A DNA stretch of 64,000 nt from Botrytis cinerea B05.10 (GCF_000143535.2 NC_037323.1:1-64000), one strand, 5' to 3'; shown: positions 1 through 11,418, counted from the first letter of the stretch. A program made the numbers and translations. The notes: generated by a model from the sequence alone, not told the origin.

Positions 1-3
1 CGA

Positions 4-1324
4 TTGAAGGATGGTCAATACGCCAAGGAGATAGTTTCCGATTACGTCTTGGGGATTTTCTTTTTGGCGGAGAGCATTGGAATTATTAAAAAGTGGGAGG
101 GCTCCTTATTGCAATGGCCCTTTACGAAAAATATGAAATTGCGCAAGGTGCTTCCTCACGTTGGGGAGCCGTTCAATGGCCCCGACGGAAAACCAATATA
201 TCATGCAGGGCGTTTACTCTGCGGTCATTCTGGTTTTCGAATTGAGGAAGCGATTTTAAATCAATGGGCCCGATCGGAATTCAATTGAAATCTATGAAAA
301 AATCGGGCGCTCATCAATCATGGCTAAAGCATCACTTGTATGCTGATAGAGAAAAGGATGATTTGCAATATCGTCGCACCAACGTCAATAACTCGAAAAA
401 AAGTTGCGATGATTTCGTCAACAGTGCTCTGACGCGTATAAGAGCACCCGATGTCACGAATCAACTTGATGGCGATGGCGCAATATATCCTAAAGCTATC
501 AGTGTGAAGGATGCAAAGAAAATTGATGTAGGGGGCAATGAATTGAGGGGTTTTGAAGGGGTTAACGATGCAGGGGAAGGAGGGGAGGTTTATAGAGGAT
601 AGATGCTATACTAGGAGGCGATTGGCTGGATGGTATGGGATATGAAGGGAATTTTTTTCATAGTGATTTGTTGCAAGGGAATTTGTTGCAAGAGGGGGAA
701 AATTCTAGATGGAAAGGGAAAGGGAGTGCCTCCTGTGCGATATCGGAAAGTCAGCATTTAAGCAATAGCGGCTTAAGAGTTGCTGATTTATCAGGGAGAG
801 ATTTTCGAGACCTCACACCTGACTTTAATTTATCGCCAGCCTGGAATCAGCTGTCCAATGCTGAACTTTCAGAAATATTAATGAGCGCAGCCCCCGACTT
901 AAATCAGCAACGGCCCTTCGATCAGCACTCTGTTAATCAACAGCAGCCCTCTGATCAATTGCAACTCTTTGATCAATTGCAATCCTCAGATCAATTGCAG
1001 CCTCCAATAATCGACTCGATATCAGATCTCACTCCATTTGGTCTTTTCAATAACTTCGAACCAAATCCAAACCCTTCAAATGCAACATTGGGCTTTGATA
1101 GTGCACCCCTATCACATAACAATGCACTCCAGCCCATAAATGAATCTAATGTATCAATTGATTGGGGCGAAACTGAATCAATATCACAATACATTGGTAG
1201 TGGGGGATTCAATTTTGATTTTTTGGATTCTGAAGGAGCGATTGATGAGGTCCATAAAGAATGGAATTGTAGCAATGATGAAGAAAGGGCTGATGGCGCT
1301 CCAAACGAATCGAGGGGTGAGTGA
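4..1324 (+). CDS. Unrecognised gene, 5' part outside or unresolved; Gln-rich C-terminus
   Basis: Three open stretches on the plus strand lie end to end: 4-288, 264-527 and 596-1324. The last two join cleanly through a proposed 68 nt intron (528-595, GTAGGG donor, gttaac branch, TATAG acceptor), phase 0 on both sides. How 4-288 joins the rest is not resolved, and that piece is open to the left window edge. The C-terminal half (from about 890) is rich in Gln, Asn and Ser, with repeated S/F-D-Q-L units such as SDQLQ, resembling an activation or low-complexity region. No catalytic motif is visible and I do not recognise a family. The stop is about 400 bp from the stop of the convergent 1,480-codon gene. 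A real gene is likely; the exact 5' structure is not known. Confidence 0.45.
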
Positions 1325-1511
1325 TGAGGTAGGAGCCGGCAGCTTAATTTTTGTGTGAGCAATATAGAAGGGAGGAAGGGTTTGGAATTAATGAAATAGT
1401 AATTATATATATTTTCTAATTTGTTTTTATTTATCTTTATAACGATATGAATTGTATATGTGCTAGTTGATTTTCTGTGCGGGGCCTGCAGCTATAGTGA
1501 GGCAAATCATT

Positions 1512-1532
1512 TTTCGAGCCCGGCTTGAGAAA
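1512..1532. repeat. Dispersed palindrome, TTTCGAGCC/GGCTTGAGAAA variant
   Basis: Imperfect inverted repeat with a TTTC...GAAA frame and a GAGCCCGGCTT core, lying between the stops of two convergent genes. The same motif recurs at 5,654, 8,084, 9,811, 10,966, 11,561 and 11,902 and is the core of the array at 9,871-10,920. Confidence 0.7.
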
Positions 1533-1725
1533 TGCAAAAATGGTGGGGGGCTGCAGGTGAAGCTTCCCTTGTGCAAAGCTCGCGGAATTCTTTTTATAGA
1601 AAGGAAAAACACATTGCTCCTTTATACTAATTCAATTTATGCTAAAGCAATCGCAACTTTATCTAAGAGTACCTTTTACAATTTTTTTTTTCAAAATCTG
1701 TCCCGAAATCCTATTGAAAATTTTA

Positions 1726-4700
1726 TTAAGGGCTGTCCAATTTTGCAACCCACTTTGCTTTCATAATGCGATCCATATCCGTCAAAGGGTAGGGGAGAAA
1801 CTCCGTTTCAAAAGTGAGCTTGGGAGGGACCCCTCTGAAATGGGAATTGGAATTGCTCTTTGTAGGATTGCAGTGAGTGACCTTGGGCCCGCGATGATAC
1901 GAAGTCTGTTGCATCAAAACTTGAACTGAGATTGGGCCAGATTTGCACGCGGCAGGTGGAAAATCTTCAACCCAATTCCAAGCCAACCAAGAGTACCCTT
2001 TATTATTCTTTTTTCGAGAAAGCAATTGAGTAGTATCAGGGTTTGGTAGTAATGGATTGGTAGCGTGAACTACACAATAGAATTGATATTGCCAATCGCT
2101 TTGCGCTTCGCGACCTAGCCTCTCTCCAATCAATCTAAAAACCCTTCGATACGCTATGCGAAAGGGCTTATTCTTCCAATGATCGCGCTTTCGAACCTTT
2201 CCACTCGGCTCAACCCAATCATCATTAATGCCAAAGAGATAATCGAGAACGTGCAAAAAATTTCCCTTGTGAAATATAGCATTGCTAGTATGCAAATCTG
2301 GGCTGGAAGGGCACTCGGGAAGGTCCCTAACATACTGAGTAATATTATCAAATGTTATGGACACTTGCCCCGAGATGAGCTTTTCCAAAATGGAATGGGA
2401 GTGGTGTTTTAAAGTTTTATTGCTATCCAGCTGCGCCCAAACATCGCATCGATAGGCGATCATCATCAGCCCTGTGCAAAATTCCAAGATGGCTTGATGC
2501 TGGCGCCAAGCGAGAGAATCGCTAGGGGAAATGGATTCAAACCACTCTTGAATTTGATCAATTATCGAATCAACCTCCCAGACCTTAAATGCATGCAATC
2601 TCTTTTTCGCAAGAGCCTTGACAAAATCTGGCCGCTCGGGAAAAAACCCTTTGCTGAATGAATCTAGGATGCGAAATGCTCTGAAATCCACTTTGGGGCA
2701 AAAGTATGCGTACCCAAACTTCATCATTTGCCGCTCCATTCCCATTCCATAAAATTGTTGATTTAAAGCAAGCCCCTCTCTGCGATTAATGATTTGATTG
2801 GACTCCCTGCGATTCCAATGATTCTGATAAAGATGTGGAGCGCCCTTAATATTTTTACACAAAACGCTATTTCGAATCAGTTCCAAGAACATCAATGCAG
2901 TAGCTGTCGCTGATTGTTTCACAACTTCGTGATTCAAGGTTGATAAAACATGCTCGAATCCCATCAAGGCTTTATTAACATTTGAGCGCAGAAATGAGGC
3001 AAAGATGGGAGATTGAACAATCCAAAAAGGGAGGTGGCGAGCGATAGAATGTTGATTGGGGAAATTCCCTCGTTGCACTCTGAAATATTCGCTTCGCAAT
3101 TTAGCTTCGTACATAGTTTCCTTTGCGCGGAGTGGAATTGAGCTAGAGTAGCGAGCATCGCTAGGTGCAAGAAAATTGATTTCCCAATCCCTAATGCCAT
3201 TCTGCGAACCGCCCCCTTCACTTGAATTTGCACTTCTCGCAAGACTTTCACTATTGAATGTAAGATCATTTGCGAAATTCTCACCCCCCATCCCGCTAAC
3301 GCTCCCTTGTGAATTTTCACTACCCCATTCACTTTTCTCTTGATCAGCCAATTCTCGCAATAAGGAAAAGCAAATATCAGCGCGAATTCGATGCTCCTCT
3401 CGAGGTTCGCAGGAGGTTTTCTCAATTTCATCAATTCCAAGATCTGTGCGGTTGACTCCATTGATGTAAGCATCAGCAGCATTTTGAAATGTGGGCATTT
3501 TACTTTTTCCAGCGCTGCCAACAGCTTTCAATTGCGCTGATCCATATGCTAAAGCATCAATATCCCTACTTTGAAAGACTTCGACAGTGGAAGTGACAAA
3601 GTGCATTTTTGATCTGGTGTAAAATTGACTGTAGCAAGCTCCACCAACAGCTTGCTTGGACCCTTTCCGTGCAGTCATGGTAGCAGAAATAATATCCCGG
3701 CAGCCACCGAGGTTGAATATTTCCAAAGGAAGCGTGGAGCGGGTTTTACATTTTGTGGCTCGCTCATCGTAATATTTCTTGATGCAGCATGGCTTCCAAA
3801 GCATAGTGAGCTCATCAAAATTGCTATTCTTCACCGGTGTGAACTGCCGCCCAAGGTCCAACCAGCAGCGATCCATTGGAATAAAGGCATTATTGAACTG
3901 CTTGCTCCATCGCGCGCCCCAGGTTTCGTGCAATTGAGAGAATGAAGGTTGACGTTCCGAATCTTTAAAGCCCTTTCCATTGAAATATAATCGCAAGCCG
4001 TAAAAATCAACTAATTCCAATGCTTCAATTAAGCGATAGCACTCGCGAGTAAAGGTATCAAATTGATCGCTTTGATTTGGATTAATTCGATAGCCAAGTG
4101 ATTGAAAGCGAGATTGAGACCCGCGAAGGCGATTTTGCTCTGTGCCGTGCGCATTTGCGTGAGCTTTCATGGTTTCCCAGTGAGAGGGTATAGATTCCGA
4201 CGTGTGATGATCAAAGGCGAAGCTCATTGCAGGGTGGATCACCTCCTCGTGTAGGATTTTGCGTTGATCGTCACTAAGGTAAATAGAAATGTGCTTTTCC
4301 TGAGATTTCTTCAGGCCCTTCCTTCGGTGAAAGAAGATGTTGGGGAAAAGCAGGTAGATATTGATGGAGCTCCAATCGTGAAGTTTGCCGAAAAAAATAT
4401 GAGGAATCTTTTCCGGGGAGAGCAACAAAGCGTGCTCTGCATCGAATCGAAAGGGGTTCAAATCAGCAATTGCTAAATAGTGATCATCTGAATCAAAGGG
4501 CAAATTGTAGGGAATTTTGATGTAAACGCCATGGGTGCGACCTGTTAATGGAGCATTCGTATAAGGGTAGTAAATCCACCCAGTTTTAATCGCAGCTAAA
4601 CTTTTGAATTCCCCACACATACTATCAATATCTACAGTAATTGTAGGGGTTTGCTCTGCTGAAACCTCAAGCTCATGATTCAACATGCACAATGTAGGGG

Positions 4701-6326
4701 GCTTGGTGCGAGTTGAATCAATGCAATATTCGTCATCGCTGAGGGGCTCTGCAACTGATTCGGCTCGTTCAAAAGAGCGATCAGTAACTCCAAAACCTTG
4801 ATTGCTTTGTATACGCGAAAGATGATAGGTGCCTTCATAGATAGTGCGAAGTTGCCTTTCACTTAAGTGATCCACCATCAGGGAATGATTGCTTGAAGTT
4901 TGACGTGGCAAATTTGATGTTGTGAATATCTCCTTTCCACGTTGAAGGTGCCTTTTGCCGAGATAATTTGGAATCTCGTTTTGCTCCCGATATGGATTTC
5001 TTTCAATTGCAAATTGACGAAGGTTGATGCAATGATTGGAGTGAGATTGGCCGCTCCTAAACATTTCCTCATGATGCTTTTGAAATATCTTTTCATGTTC
5101 AACTTCCTCACAAAAAAATCCATTTCTAAAGTGAGCACAGAAGTGATCGAACGCATTGAAAGAGTAAGGATCAGATATTTCACCAAAAGGATCGCTATCC
5201 ACTTCACTTCCCACTTCAATTTGATTTCCAAGATCAATTAACTCTTGCGCTGCCTCCCTTGCCTCCTCATTGCTAACTTCTATTTCATCATCATCAGTGG
5301 AGTAGTACTCTTCGTCAAAAGCAAAATCCGCATCAGACAATGCCTTTCGAATCTCAATAGTTGGCAATGGATTGCTGCTCTCAGAATAGCGCTCGAAATA
5401 AGGGGAGCCATTCTGATTGCTTGTATCAATTTCAAAGCTCCCTTCAATATCTGCTGCATCAGGAATCCCTTCGAAATTTAAAGCTTCAGGAGTGAGCCTT
5501 GAAGCGGGGTTCAATTGCGATTGAAGTAATTGAGCCTGAAGCAATTCCGCTTGATGCAATGGGGATTGATAATTCCGCTTAAAATATATAACAAACATTA
5601 GCTTCAATTTAAACTTTGAAACGATAATCGCTTGCAATTGATAAAAATGTATTTTTCGAGCCCGGCTCGAGAAATATCAAAAAACCTGAGCGAGCAGCGC
5701 TCAAATGAATAAAGGGAAAAATCTTCTTCACCTACTCTGATGGAACTCTTTTGTGAGTAGGGATTTCGATCTTGGATTGAGGAAAATTGAAAGGAATTAA
5801 GATTTGCGAGAGTGAGTGGTGGGGTTTGAAAGGGGTTAAAAGCTTTTCCAATTTGTGAGCGACCTTCTTCGACATTGCTGCTACTATCCCAATCGCAATT
5901 GCTACTATATTCATTAGCTGCATCATCCATCAACTTATTGTGATCTTCTTCAAGGATTGATTGATTCGCGCTACTCTTTTCGCTTGAGTATTGTTGATTC
6001 CGCTGCCCTCTTTCGAAAATTGCACCTCTCACATTTTGAGGCAGCGAATCCAATCTAGCAAATTCATCTCGACTGCTTTGAATTTTCAAAGCTTGAGGTT
6101 GTGGATTATTGACTTTATTAGAGTGGAGATCGCTCTCATGATCATTTAAAGAATTTAAAAAACAATTATCTGCTCCTTCCTTTGAAATTGCAATTGATGT
6201 TGAGTTTGGAATTGAATGTCTCTTTCGCGATTGTTGAGTTGCGCTTGGGGTCAAGGGTCGTTTTTCAGAGCTTTTTTCCATTGGATATGGAAGCTCGTCA
6301 TTTGGAGCTAGAGCGCTCAAAGGCAT
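1726..6326 (-). CDS. Very large unrecognised protein (about 1,480 aa, two exons)
   Basis: Two long open frames (6326-5604 and 5637-1726) are joined by a proposed 158 nt intron, 5735-5578 (GTAGGT donor, GCTAATG branch, TTTTAAG acceptor). Both sides are in phase 0, giving 1,480 residues from the ATG at 6326. The N-terminal 200 residues are Ser/Asn/Gln-rich with a basic KRP...RKRH stretch that could be a nuclear signal. The next 300 are acidic. The centre is globular, with conserved-looking Trp/Cys/His positions (for example WLDLGRQF and the LWKPCC pair near residue 800). A Ser/Gly-rich linker near 980 precedes a second globular part. I see no RT, helicase, DDE or tyrosine-recombinase signature. 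The intron contains a copy of the dispersed palindrome. This is the largest gene of the left block; function unknown. It could be one gene or two adjacent ones. Confidence 0.6.
5654..5674. repeat. Dispersed palindrome inside an intron
   Basis: TTTCGAGCC paired with GGCTCGAGAAA (one extra G), the best-paired copy of the family. It lies within the proposed intron 5735-5578 of the 1,480-codon gene. Confidence 0.75.
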
Positions 6327-6377
6327 TTTCCAATTGATAAAGATTAAAGTGCAATCTCTAAAGCGTTTCGAATTGCG

Positions 6378-7359
6378 TTAATTCAAGAACGATTCTGCAT
6401 GCAATTGCTTTTGTTCCTCGCGCCAAATGCTTGCTACCCACTTGCTCTCCCTCTCCTCTTTTTCAAGCTCGAGCTTTCTTAACCGAAATGCTGCTTTGCT
6501 TTCAAGAACTCTTTTTTTTTTATCAATTAAACAATCGCGAGTTCGAGTGAGAGCTTTTGATGGAATATTTCGATTAACAATTTCCCGTATTTGTTTCTCG
6601 CCGCCTTTTGCAATTGGCCCTTTTTTTCTTGAGGAGATAAATTTTCGAGATTGAATTTGTTGCTTTTTTCTTTTTTGATCGATTTTGCAATGTTTTTGGA
6701 TTTTGAATGTAGTTTTTTGCTCGCTTTTTATTTTATCAATTTGCGTCTTTTCCTTATCTTTTAAAATTTCCTTTTTTGATTTATGAACTTCAAATACAGT
6801 TGAGGAGTTGTTTTTTGCTTGTGAGTTAATAATCAAATCAATGAAGCCAGCTGGCTTTGGATTTATAGAGGGAACTTGCTTCGATAGTGTGCTTGAGGCA
6901 TCAACCCTAGTGCAACTTTCTTGAAGGGATGAATTTGAGAATTGAGTTGGAGTGTGATAGAGAGATTTATAAGCGGTCGAGGAAATCTGAATTGCATTGG
7001 CTAAAGCATCGATTTGGGAAAGTAAGGAATATTGGATTGGCGATTCGTGAGCCTTTGGATCGCTGCTACTGAAAGGGTTTGTATAACGAATGGAGCGCTT
7101 GACTTTTGGTTGTCGTTCTGAGATCCAACGTTCAATGTACCAAACCCAGTATTCCGAAGCCAATCCTTTAGTCGGGTAGTGAATGATTTGTTTTGGGTGA
7201 TTGAAGTGAGGCTGCTTATCTTGAAGATGTTAGTAAAGGCATTGATTCACTAGCAAGTAATAAAAAGACCTCACTTCTTTTCCAAAACTTATAACAAGCT
7301 GATAATATATTCTTTAATAAGTTAGACGGGGGCGATTGCGTTTTAGACTCTTCAGACAT
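6378..7359 (-). CDS. Unrecognised basic, coiled-coil-like protein (308 aa, two exons)
   Basis: Exon 1 is 7359-7275 and exon 2 is 7219-6378, split by a 55 nt intron with GTGAGG donor, a perfect TACTAAC branch site and a TTCAAG acceptor. The phase (1/2) is consistent and yields 308 residues. The N-terminal third has an aromatic cluster (EYWVWYIERW). The C-terminal 150 residues are very rich in Lys, Arg, Glu and Gln and would form a long charged helix. No known domain is recognised. The stop is only 51 bp upstream of the ATG of the 1,480-codon gene on the same strand, and its own ATG overlaps the end of the 106-codon ORF upstream. Such packing is unusual for fungal chromosomal genes. A nucleic-acid-binding or structural role is only a guess from composition. 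Confidence 0.6.
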
Positions 7360-7672
7360 GCTTATTTAGTGACAGTTTTGATTCACCTCGAGGGAAAGCG
7401 CAAAATCGCAATATAGCTTGGAAGCTTAAAGTAAGATGCTTGAAAATGTATTGATTAAAATAAAATAGAGGGTTCAACCTACATTGTGGAAGGAGAGAGG
7501 TTGAGCTTTTGCATTTAGATTGAGAGCTTGATCGAAACTGAAAAAATTGAATCAAGCTTGCACGCTCTTTCAATTGAGTGCACCCACCTTTATAGAATAC
7601 ACGCTCAGCCCACTTTTTTTCTTCTTCCTTGACCTTTTTTGACCTTTTTGATTTATCAAATTTAGAACCCAT
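7352..7672 (-). CDS. Small hypothetical ORF, highly charged N-terminus (106 aa)
   Basis: ATG at 7672 begins a 106-codon frame. The first 30 residues are almost all Lys, Glu, Arg, Ser and Asp; the rest is uncharged with no recognisable fold. A GTGGGT sequence after residue 28 could be a splice donor, so the charged part may be the first exon of a different product. The 3' end overlaps the start codon of the 308-aa gene by a few bases. Coding potential rests only on the ATG, the length and its place in the same-strand gene array. Confidence 0.3.
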   Translation of the reverse strand: MGSKFDKSKRSKKVKEEEKKWAERVFYKGGCTQLKERASLIQFFQFRSSSQSKCKSSTSLLPQCRLNPLFYFNQYIFKHLTLSFQAILRFCAFPRGESKLSLNKHV

Positions 7673-8188
7673 TGCGACTCCATTAGCTCATTTTACTAAT
7701 TGAAATAAAATAAATATTATTTTGACGAGCAAATAAATAGTGATTAAAATCATATAATCAATCAAACTGAATAAAAATATTGATAGTAAGGAATTTATAT
7801 TGCTTGCTAAGTAGAGAGCGAGCGTAAGTGCTATCGGTGATGCAATCGCATACATTACCTATTATCGAACCGAGCTCAATAGATCAAAGCCGAATCAAAC
7901 TTCAACCGAAATTTAATCATTCAATAATTGAATTAACACTGCAAGATAGAATATCAAAAACTTTTTATTTGACACACCCTCATGTTGGATGAGCTGAAGG
8001 AAACCGAAGCAATTAACTCCCTTTGCACAAAGCAATTTGAATGCCATTCAAACGATTAAGTTAATCTCACAACCAAAATTAAATTTCAAGCCGGGCTTAA
8101 CATTTCCAAAAAGCCCCATCGCATTAAGAATATCGCCCTTCCAATAGTCGAATAATTCACACCTACACTACCCACTCAAACCAATTTA
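7673..8188. other. Intergenic, no secure gene
   Basis: About 500 bp between same-strand genes. It contains a short palindrome variant (TTTCAAGCCGGGCTT near 8,084) and a 44-codon minus-strand ATG frame around 8,020-7,890 that is too short to call. Confidence 0.5.
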
Positions 8189-8741
8189 TTAAAAATCAAA
8201 AAGCTCATTCTCCTCAAAAGGCTCATCCTCCTCAAAAAGCTCATCCTCCTCAAAAAGCTCATCCTCCCCTAGGCAGCTCAATATTAGCAAATGTGCACTT
8301 GAAAGAGGGCGCAATTTGAAGATCAAATGTAAACTTGAAGCATCTAAGATTCCTTACCAAATAAATGAGCAATTCCAATATAAAAATCCTCGGGTGGCAG
8401 CTCAACCCATTTACTTTCTATTGAATGCTTCATTAGTAAATAAAGAGCTACAATACCAATTTGTACATACCTGGCTTCACAGCTTTCAAATACATCTCGA
8501 TCGAAAAAATATCATAAAACAGATTTTCACTATTCGGTTCTTCAGGCGACCAGAGCTTAATTCCATTTATATGATCCCTTTCCTATATTAGCTTTTTCGA
8601 CCCGCGTTTTAAATAAAAGTAAAAATAATTGAATCGTGATATAACTAACCAGAACTCTTGTTTAGTGCATGGCGATATTGCAAGCCAGTAAAGTCGACGT
8701 GCTCCTGTTGGACTTAAAGCTTTTGTAAGGAAATTTTCCAT
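8189..8741 (-). CDS. Unrecognised four-exon gene with acidic repeat tail (112 aa)
   Basis: This gene is invisible as a single ORF but assembles well from four exons: 8741-8650, 8577-8471, 8417-8358 and 8268-8189. Introns are 72, 53 and 89 nt with donors GTTAGT, GTATGT and GTAAGG. Branch-like GCTAAT/TACTAAT sequences precede acceptors AAAG, ATAG and CTAG. All phases match and the frame closes at 112 residues. The exon 2 and 3 peptides (for example KLWSPEEPNSENLFYDIF, and KWVELPPEDFYIGIAHLF) look clearly protein-like. Exon 4 encodes an acidic tail of repeated E-D-E-L-F-E units from an 18 bp tandem repeat. Intron 1's acceptor is the least certain, because an earlier AG exists five bases upstream. 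Intron 1 holds a decayed copy of the dispersed palindrome. Function unknown; same strand and spacing as the other left-block genes. Confidence 0.55.
8205..8267. repeat. 18 bp tandem repeat (about 3.5 copies)
   Basis: Repeats of CTCATCCTCCTCAAAAAG, with a few substitutions. On the minus strand it encodes the acidic D-E-L-F-E-E tail of the four-exon gene. Confidence 0.8.
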
Positions 8742-9032
8742 TCTCAAAAGCAGGAACTATCAATAAAATAGTATAAAGAAAAGGTGAAAGTAGTAGTAAA
8801 TTTTGAAGCGTTGAAGGCAATCTTGAATCTAGAGGATGTGCTGAATTGAACTTTGAGGTTTTGAAATAAATTCGAAAGAAAATTAAAGATCTTTATATTC
8901 TGGTGTTTTAAAATATTGTTCCTAAACGAAGCTCAATAATTCTCATTCTCTTGCAATATCTATCACGCACACTCCTCCCCTTTTCCTCTGTGACAAATCA
9001 AGCGATGCTCTCCTGATCGCACCAGAAAAAAA
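8742..9032. other. Intergenic, AT-rich, nothing recognised
   Basis: About 290 bp between the four-exon gene and the next minus-strand ORF; presumably the promoter of the former. No repeat or ORF is seen. Confidence 0.5.
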
Positions 9033-9668
9033 TCAAAAAGAAAATAAATAACTGCAGCCTGGACATCCATTATATTGTGCCAACCGCTCCATGACATTCG
9101 TCCCATCAAAATAATCTATGATATCAGATACAAGACTCCCTCTAATTAAATTAATAACACCTTCCACCTCATGATCATTATTATCAAACGCAGAGCAATG
9201 CAAATCCCCATTCATAAAAGCGCATCGAATCTCCTGAACGATCCTATCGCTAAAGTTCAAAGCGAACCGGCTGCTATCGATGCCACGCCCTTCTTTATTA
9301 TCAACATATGGGAAATATTGATAAACGCTCTGATTGTGAATGGTAATCGTGGTTGCAAATTGAAATGCGTTTTTCAAAGCGTGCAAAGCTCTCTCTGCAT
9401 TATTTACTCGATTGCGATCTGCTGCCTCATCGGATTGAAATGCAGTGATTCGAAAGTGGTAAATGCGATTTGACGAGATCCCAACAATCAATGAGCCAGC
9501 AGAGCTAACAAATGCAGCGAGCTCTTCAAAGTTGATTCGCTCCGACAATACAAGTAGACCAGGCGCTTTTTGATTAATTGACCAGCACATTGCATTGAAC
9601 ATGTCTGCCAAATCTTGATTTGTAGCAACATCTCGCTAACCATTTCGATCAATATTGATGCGTCGCAT
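9033..9668 (-). pseudogene. Unrecognised 212-codon gene with a nonsense codon at position 11
   Basis: The frame from ATG 9668 runs to 9033 but is stopped by TAG at codon 11 (9638-9636). The partial duplicate at 11,418 has CAG (Gln) at the same codon, so this copy carries a C-to-T change on the coding strand. Translation could restart at the Met at codon 21, giving 192 residues. The protein has an alternating hydrophobic/charged pattern typical of a folded alpha/beta domain and ends with two cysteines in a CPGC-like motif. No known family is recognised. It is the first gene after the hairpin array and transcribed away from it. It could still be expressed through the internal start. Confidence 0.5.
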
Positions 9669-9810
9669 TGTGATTGTAATAAGTTCAATGAGTTTTCTTT
9701 TCAGATTGGAAATTGGAAACTAAACTAAATAAAAGAAAAGCGAAAGGCAAAAGGAAATAAATAATTATATTGTGATAACTTTAATCAATTTCGAAAGCGT
9801 GCAATTTATT

Positions 9811-9831
9811 TTTCGAGCCCGGATCGTGAAA
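9811..9831. repeat. Dispersed palindrome upstream of the 212-codon gene
   Basis: TTTCGAGCCC followed by GGATCGTGAAA: a weaker variant of the palindrome family, about 150 bp upstream of the ATG. An identical copy lies at the same relative place in the duplicate (11,561). Confidence 0.65.
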
Positions 9832-9870
9832 TAAGATCATTCAAGTTTTCGAAATTTGAAAGGCAGGAGG

Positions 9871-10920
9871 CATTTCGCAGGCCGGAGATGTGAAGTACAT
9901 AATTTTTAGAATTTTCAAAATGTGACAATTATTAATATGGTAGAGGCATTTCACAGGCCGGAGACGAGAAATACATAATTTTGAGAATTTTGAGAATTTT
10001 CAAAATGTGACAATTATTAATATGGTAGAGGCATTTCACAGGCCGGAGACGTGAAATACATAACTTTCATAATTTTGAGAATTTTGAGATTTTCGATTTT
10101 TCCAATAGTAGACGCATTTCACAGGCCGGAGACGTGAAATACATAATTTTGAGATTTTCGATTTTTCCAATAGTAGACGCATTTCACAGGCCGGAGACGT
10201 GAAATACATAATTTTGAGATTTTCGATTTTTCCAATAGTAGACGCATTTCACAGGCCGGAGACGTGAAATACATAATTTTGAGATTTTCGATTTTTTCAA
10301 TAGTAGACGCATTTCACAGGCCGGAGACGTGAAATACATAATTTTGAGATTTTCGAGAATTTTGAGATTTTCGATTTTTCCAATAGTAGATGCATTTCAC
10401 AGGCCGGGGACGTGAAATGTAGAATTTTGAGATTTTCGATTTTTCCAATAGTAGACGTATTTCACAGGCCGGGGATGTGAAATGTAGAATTTTGAGATTT
10501 TCGATTTTTTCAATAGTAGATGCATTTCACAGGCCGGAGACGTGAAATACATAATTTTGAGAATTTTCAAAATGTGACGATTATTAATATGGTAGAGGCA
10601 TTTCACAGGCCGGAGACGAGAAATACATAACTTTCATAATTTTGAGAATTTTGAGATTTTCGATTTTTCCAATAGTAGACGCATTTCACAGGCCGGAGAC
10701 GTGAAATACATAATTTTGAGATTTTCGATTTTTTCAATAGTAGACGCATTTCACAGGCCGGAGACGTGAAATACATAATTTTGAGATTTTCGAGAATTTT
10801 GAGATTTTCGATTTTTCCAATAGTAGATGCATTTCACAGGCCGGAGACGTGAAATACATAATTTTGAGATTTTCTATTTTTCCAATAGTAGATGCATTTC
10901 ACAGGCCAAAGACGAGAAAT
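9871..10920. repeat. Tandem array of about 15 hairpin units
   Basis: By eye about 15 head-to-tail units of roughly 65-80 bp. Each holds ATTTCAC, an 11 nt GC-rich middle (AGGCCGGAGAC) and GTGAAAT, that is, perfect 7 bp arms. AT-rich spacers such as AATTTTGAGATTTTCGA separate them. Some units have GAGAAAT in place of GTGAAAT, which weakens the stem by one pair. The unit core is well kept while the spacers vary in length. Short ORFs across the array are by-products of the repeat. Confidence 0.9.
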
Positions 10921-10949
10921 ATAGAATTTTGAGAGTTTGAAGATTTTGA

Positions 10950-11102
10950 AGGGTGCAATTATTTCGCAAGCCCGAGCTGTGAAATATTTTTTTTTGATGG
11001 GGTCAATAAATGTCAATGCGCTCGATCCATTCCATATTCGGTAATTTAAGCGAGAAAAGGGTGTTAAGGCTTTTTAATCCTAACCCTGATTCCGCTATAA
11101 TA
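10950..11102. repeat. Terminal module of the left block, copy 1
   Basis: About 150 bp beginning with a last palindrome variant (TTTCGCAAGCCCGAGCTGTGAAA) and ending in GATTCCGCTATAAT. The same module, nearly identical, ends the duplicate at 12,046, and a RIP-decayed version ends at 18,685. The shared end point marks it as an element terminus. Confidence 0.75.
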
Positions 11103-11418
11103 TTGCAAATTAAAATGCGTTTTTCAAAGCGTGTAAAGCTCTCTCTGCATTATTTACTCGATTGCGATCTGCGGCCTCATCGGATTGAAATGCAGTGATT
11201 CGAAAGTGGTAAATGCGATTTGACGAGATCCCAACAATCAACGAGCCAGCGTGGCTAACAAATGCAGCGAGCTCTTCAAAGTTGATTCGCTCCGACAATA
11301 TAAGTAGACCAGGCGCCTTTTGATTAATTGACCAGCATATTGCATTGAACATGTCTGCCAAATCTTGATTTGTAGCAACATCTCGCTGACCATTTCCATC
11401 AATATTGATGCGTCGCAT
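11103..11418 (-). pseudogene. Truncated duplicate of the 212-codon gene
   Basis: ATG at 11418. Closely similar to the N-terminal half of the gene at 9033-9668, with a handful of differences. The codon that is TAG there is CAG here. The coding similarity stops abruptly at 11,103, the boundary with the preceding terminal module, so the C-terminal half is missing. Confidence 0.8.

Noticed and set aside
9871..10920. CRISPR-like array of repeats
   Set aside because: The conserved unit is the hairpin plus AT-rich spacers that are themselves related; the context is a eukaryotic genome with introns and there are no cas genes.
11079..11087. Telomere-like CCTAACCCT at the element terminus
   Set aside because: Only one unit occurs; it is part of a repeated terminal module and better read as one arm of a small hairpin.
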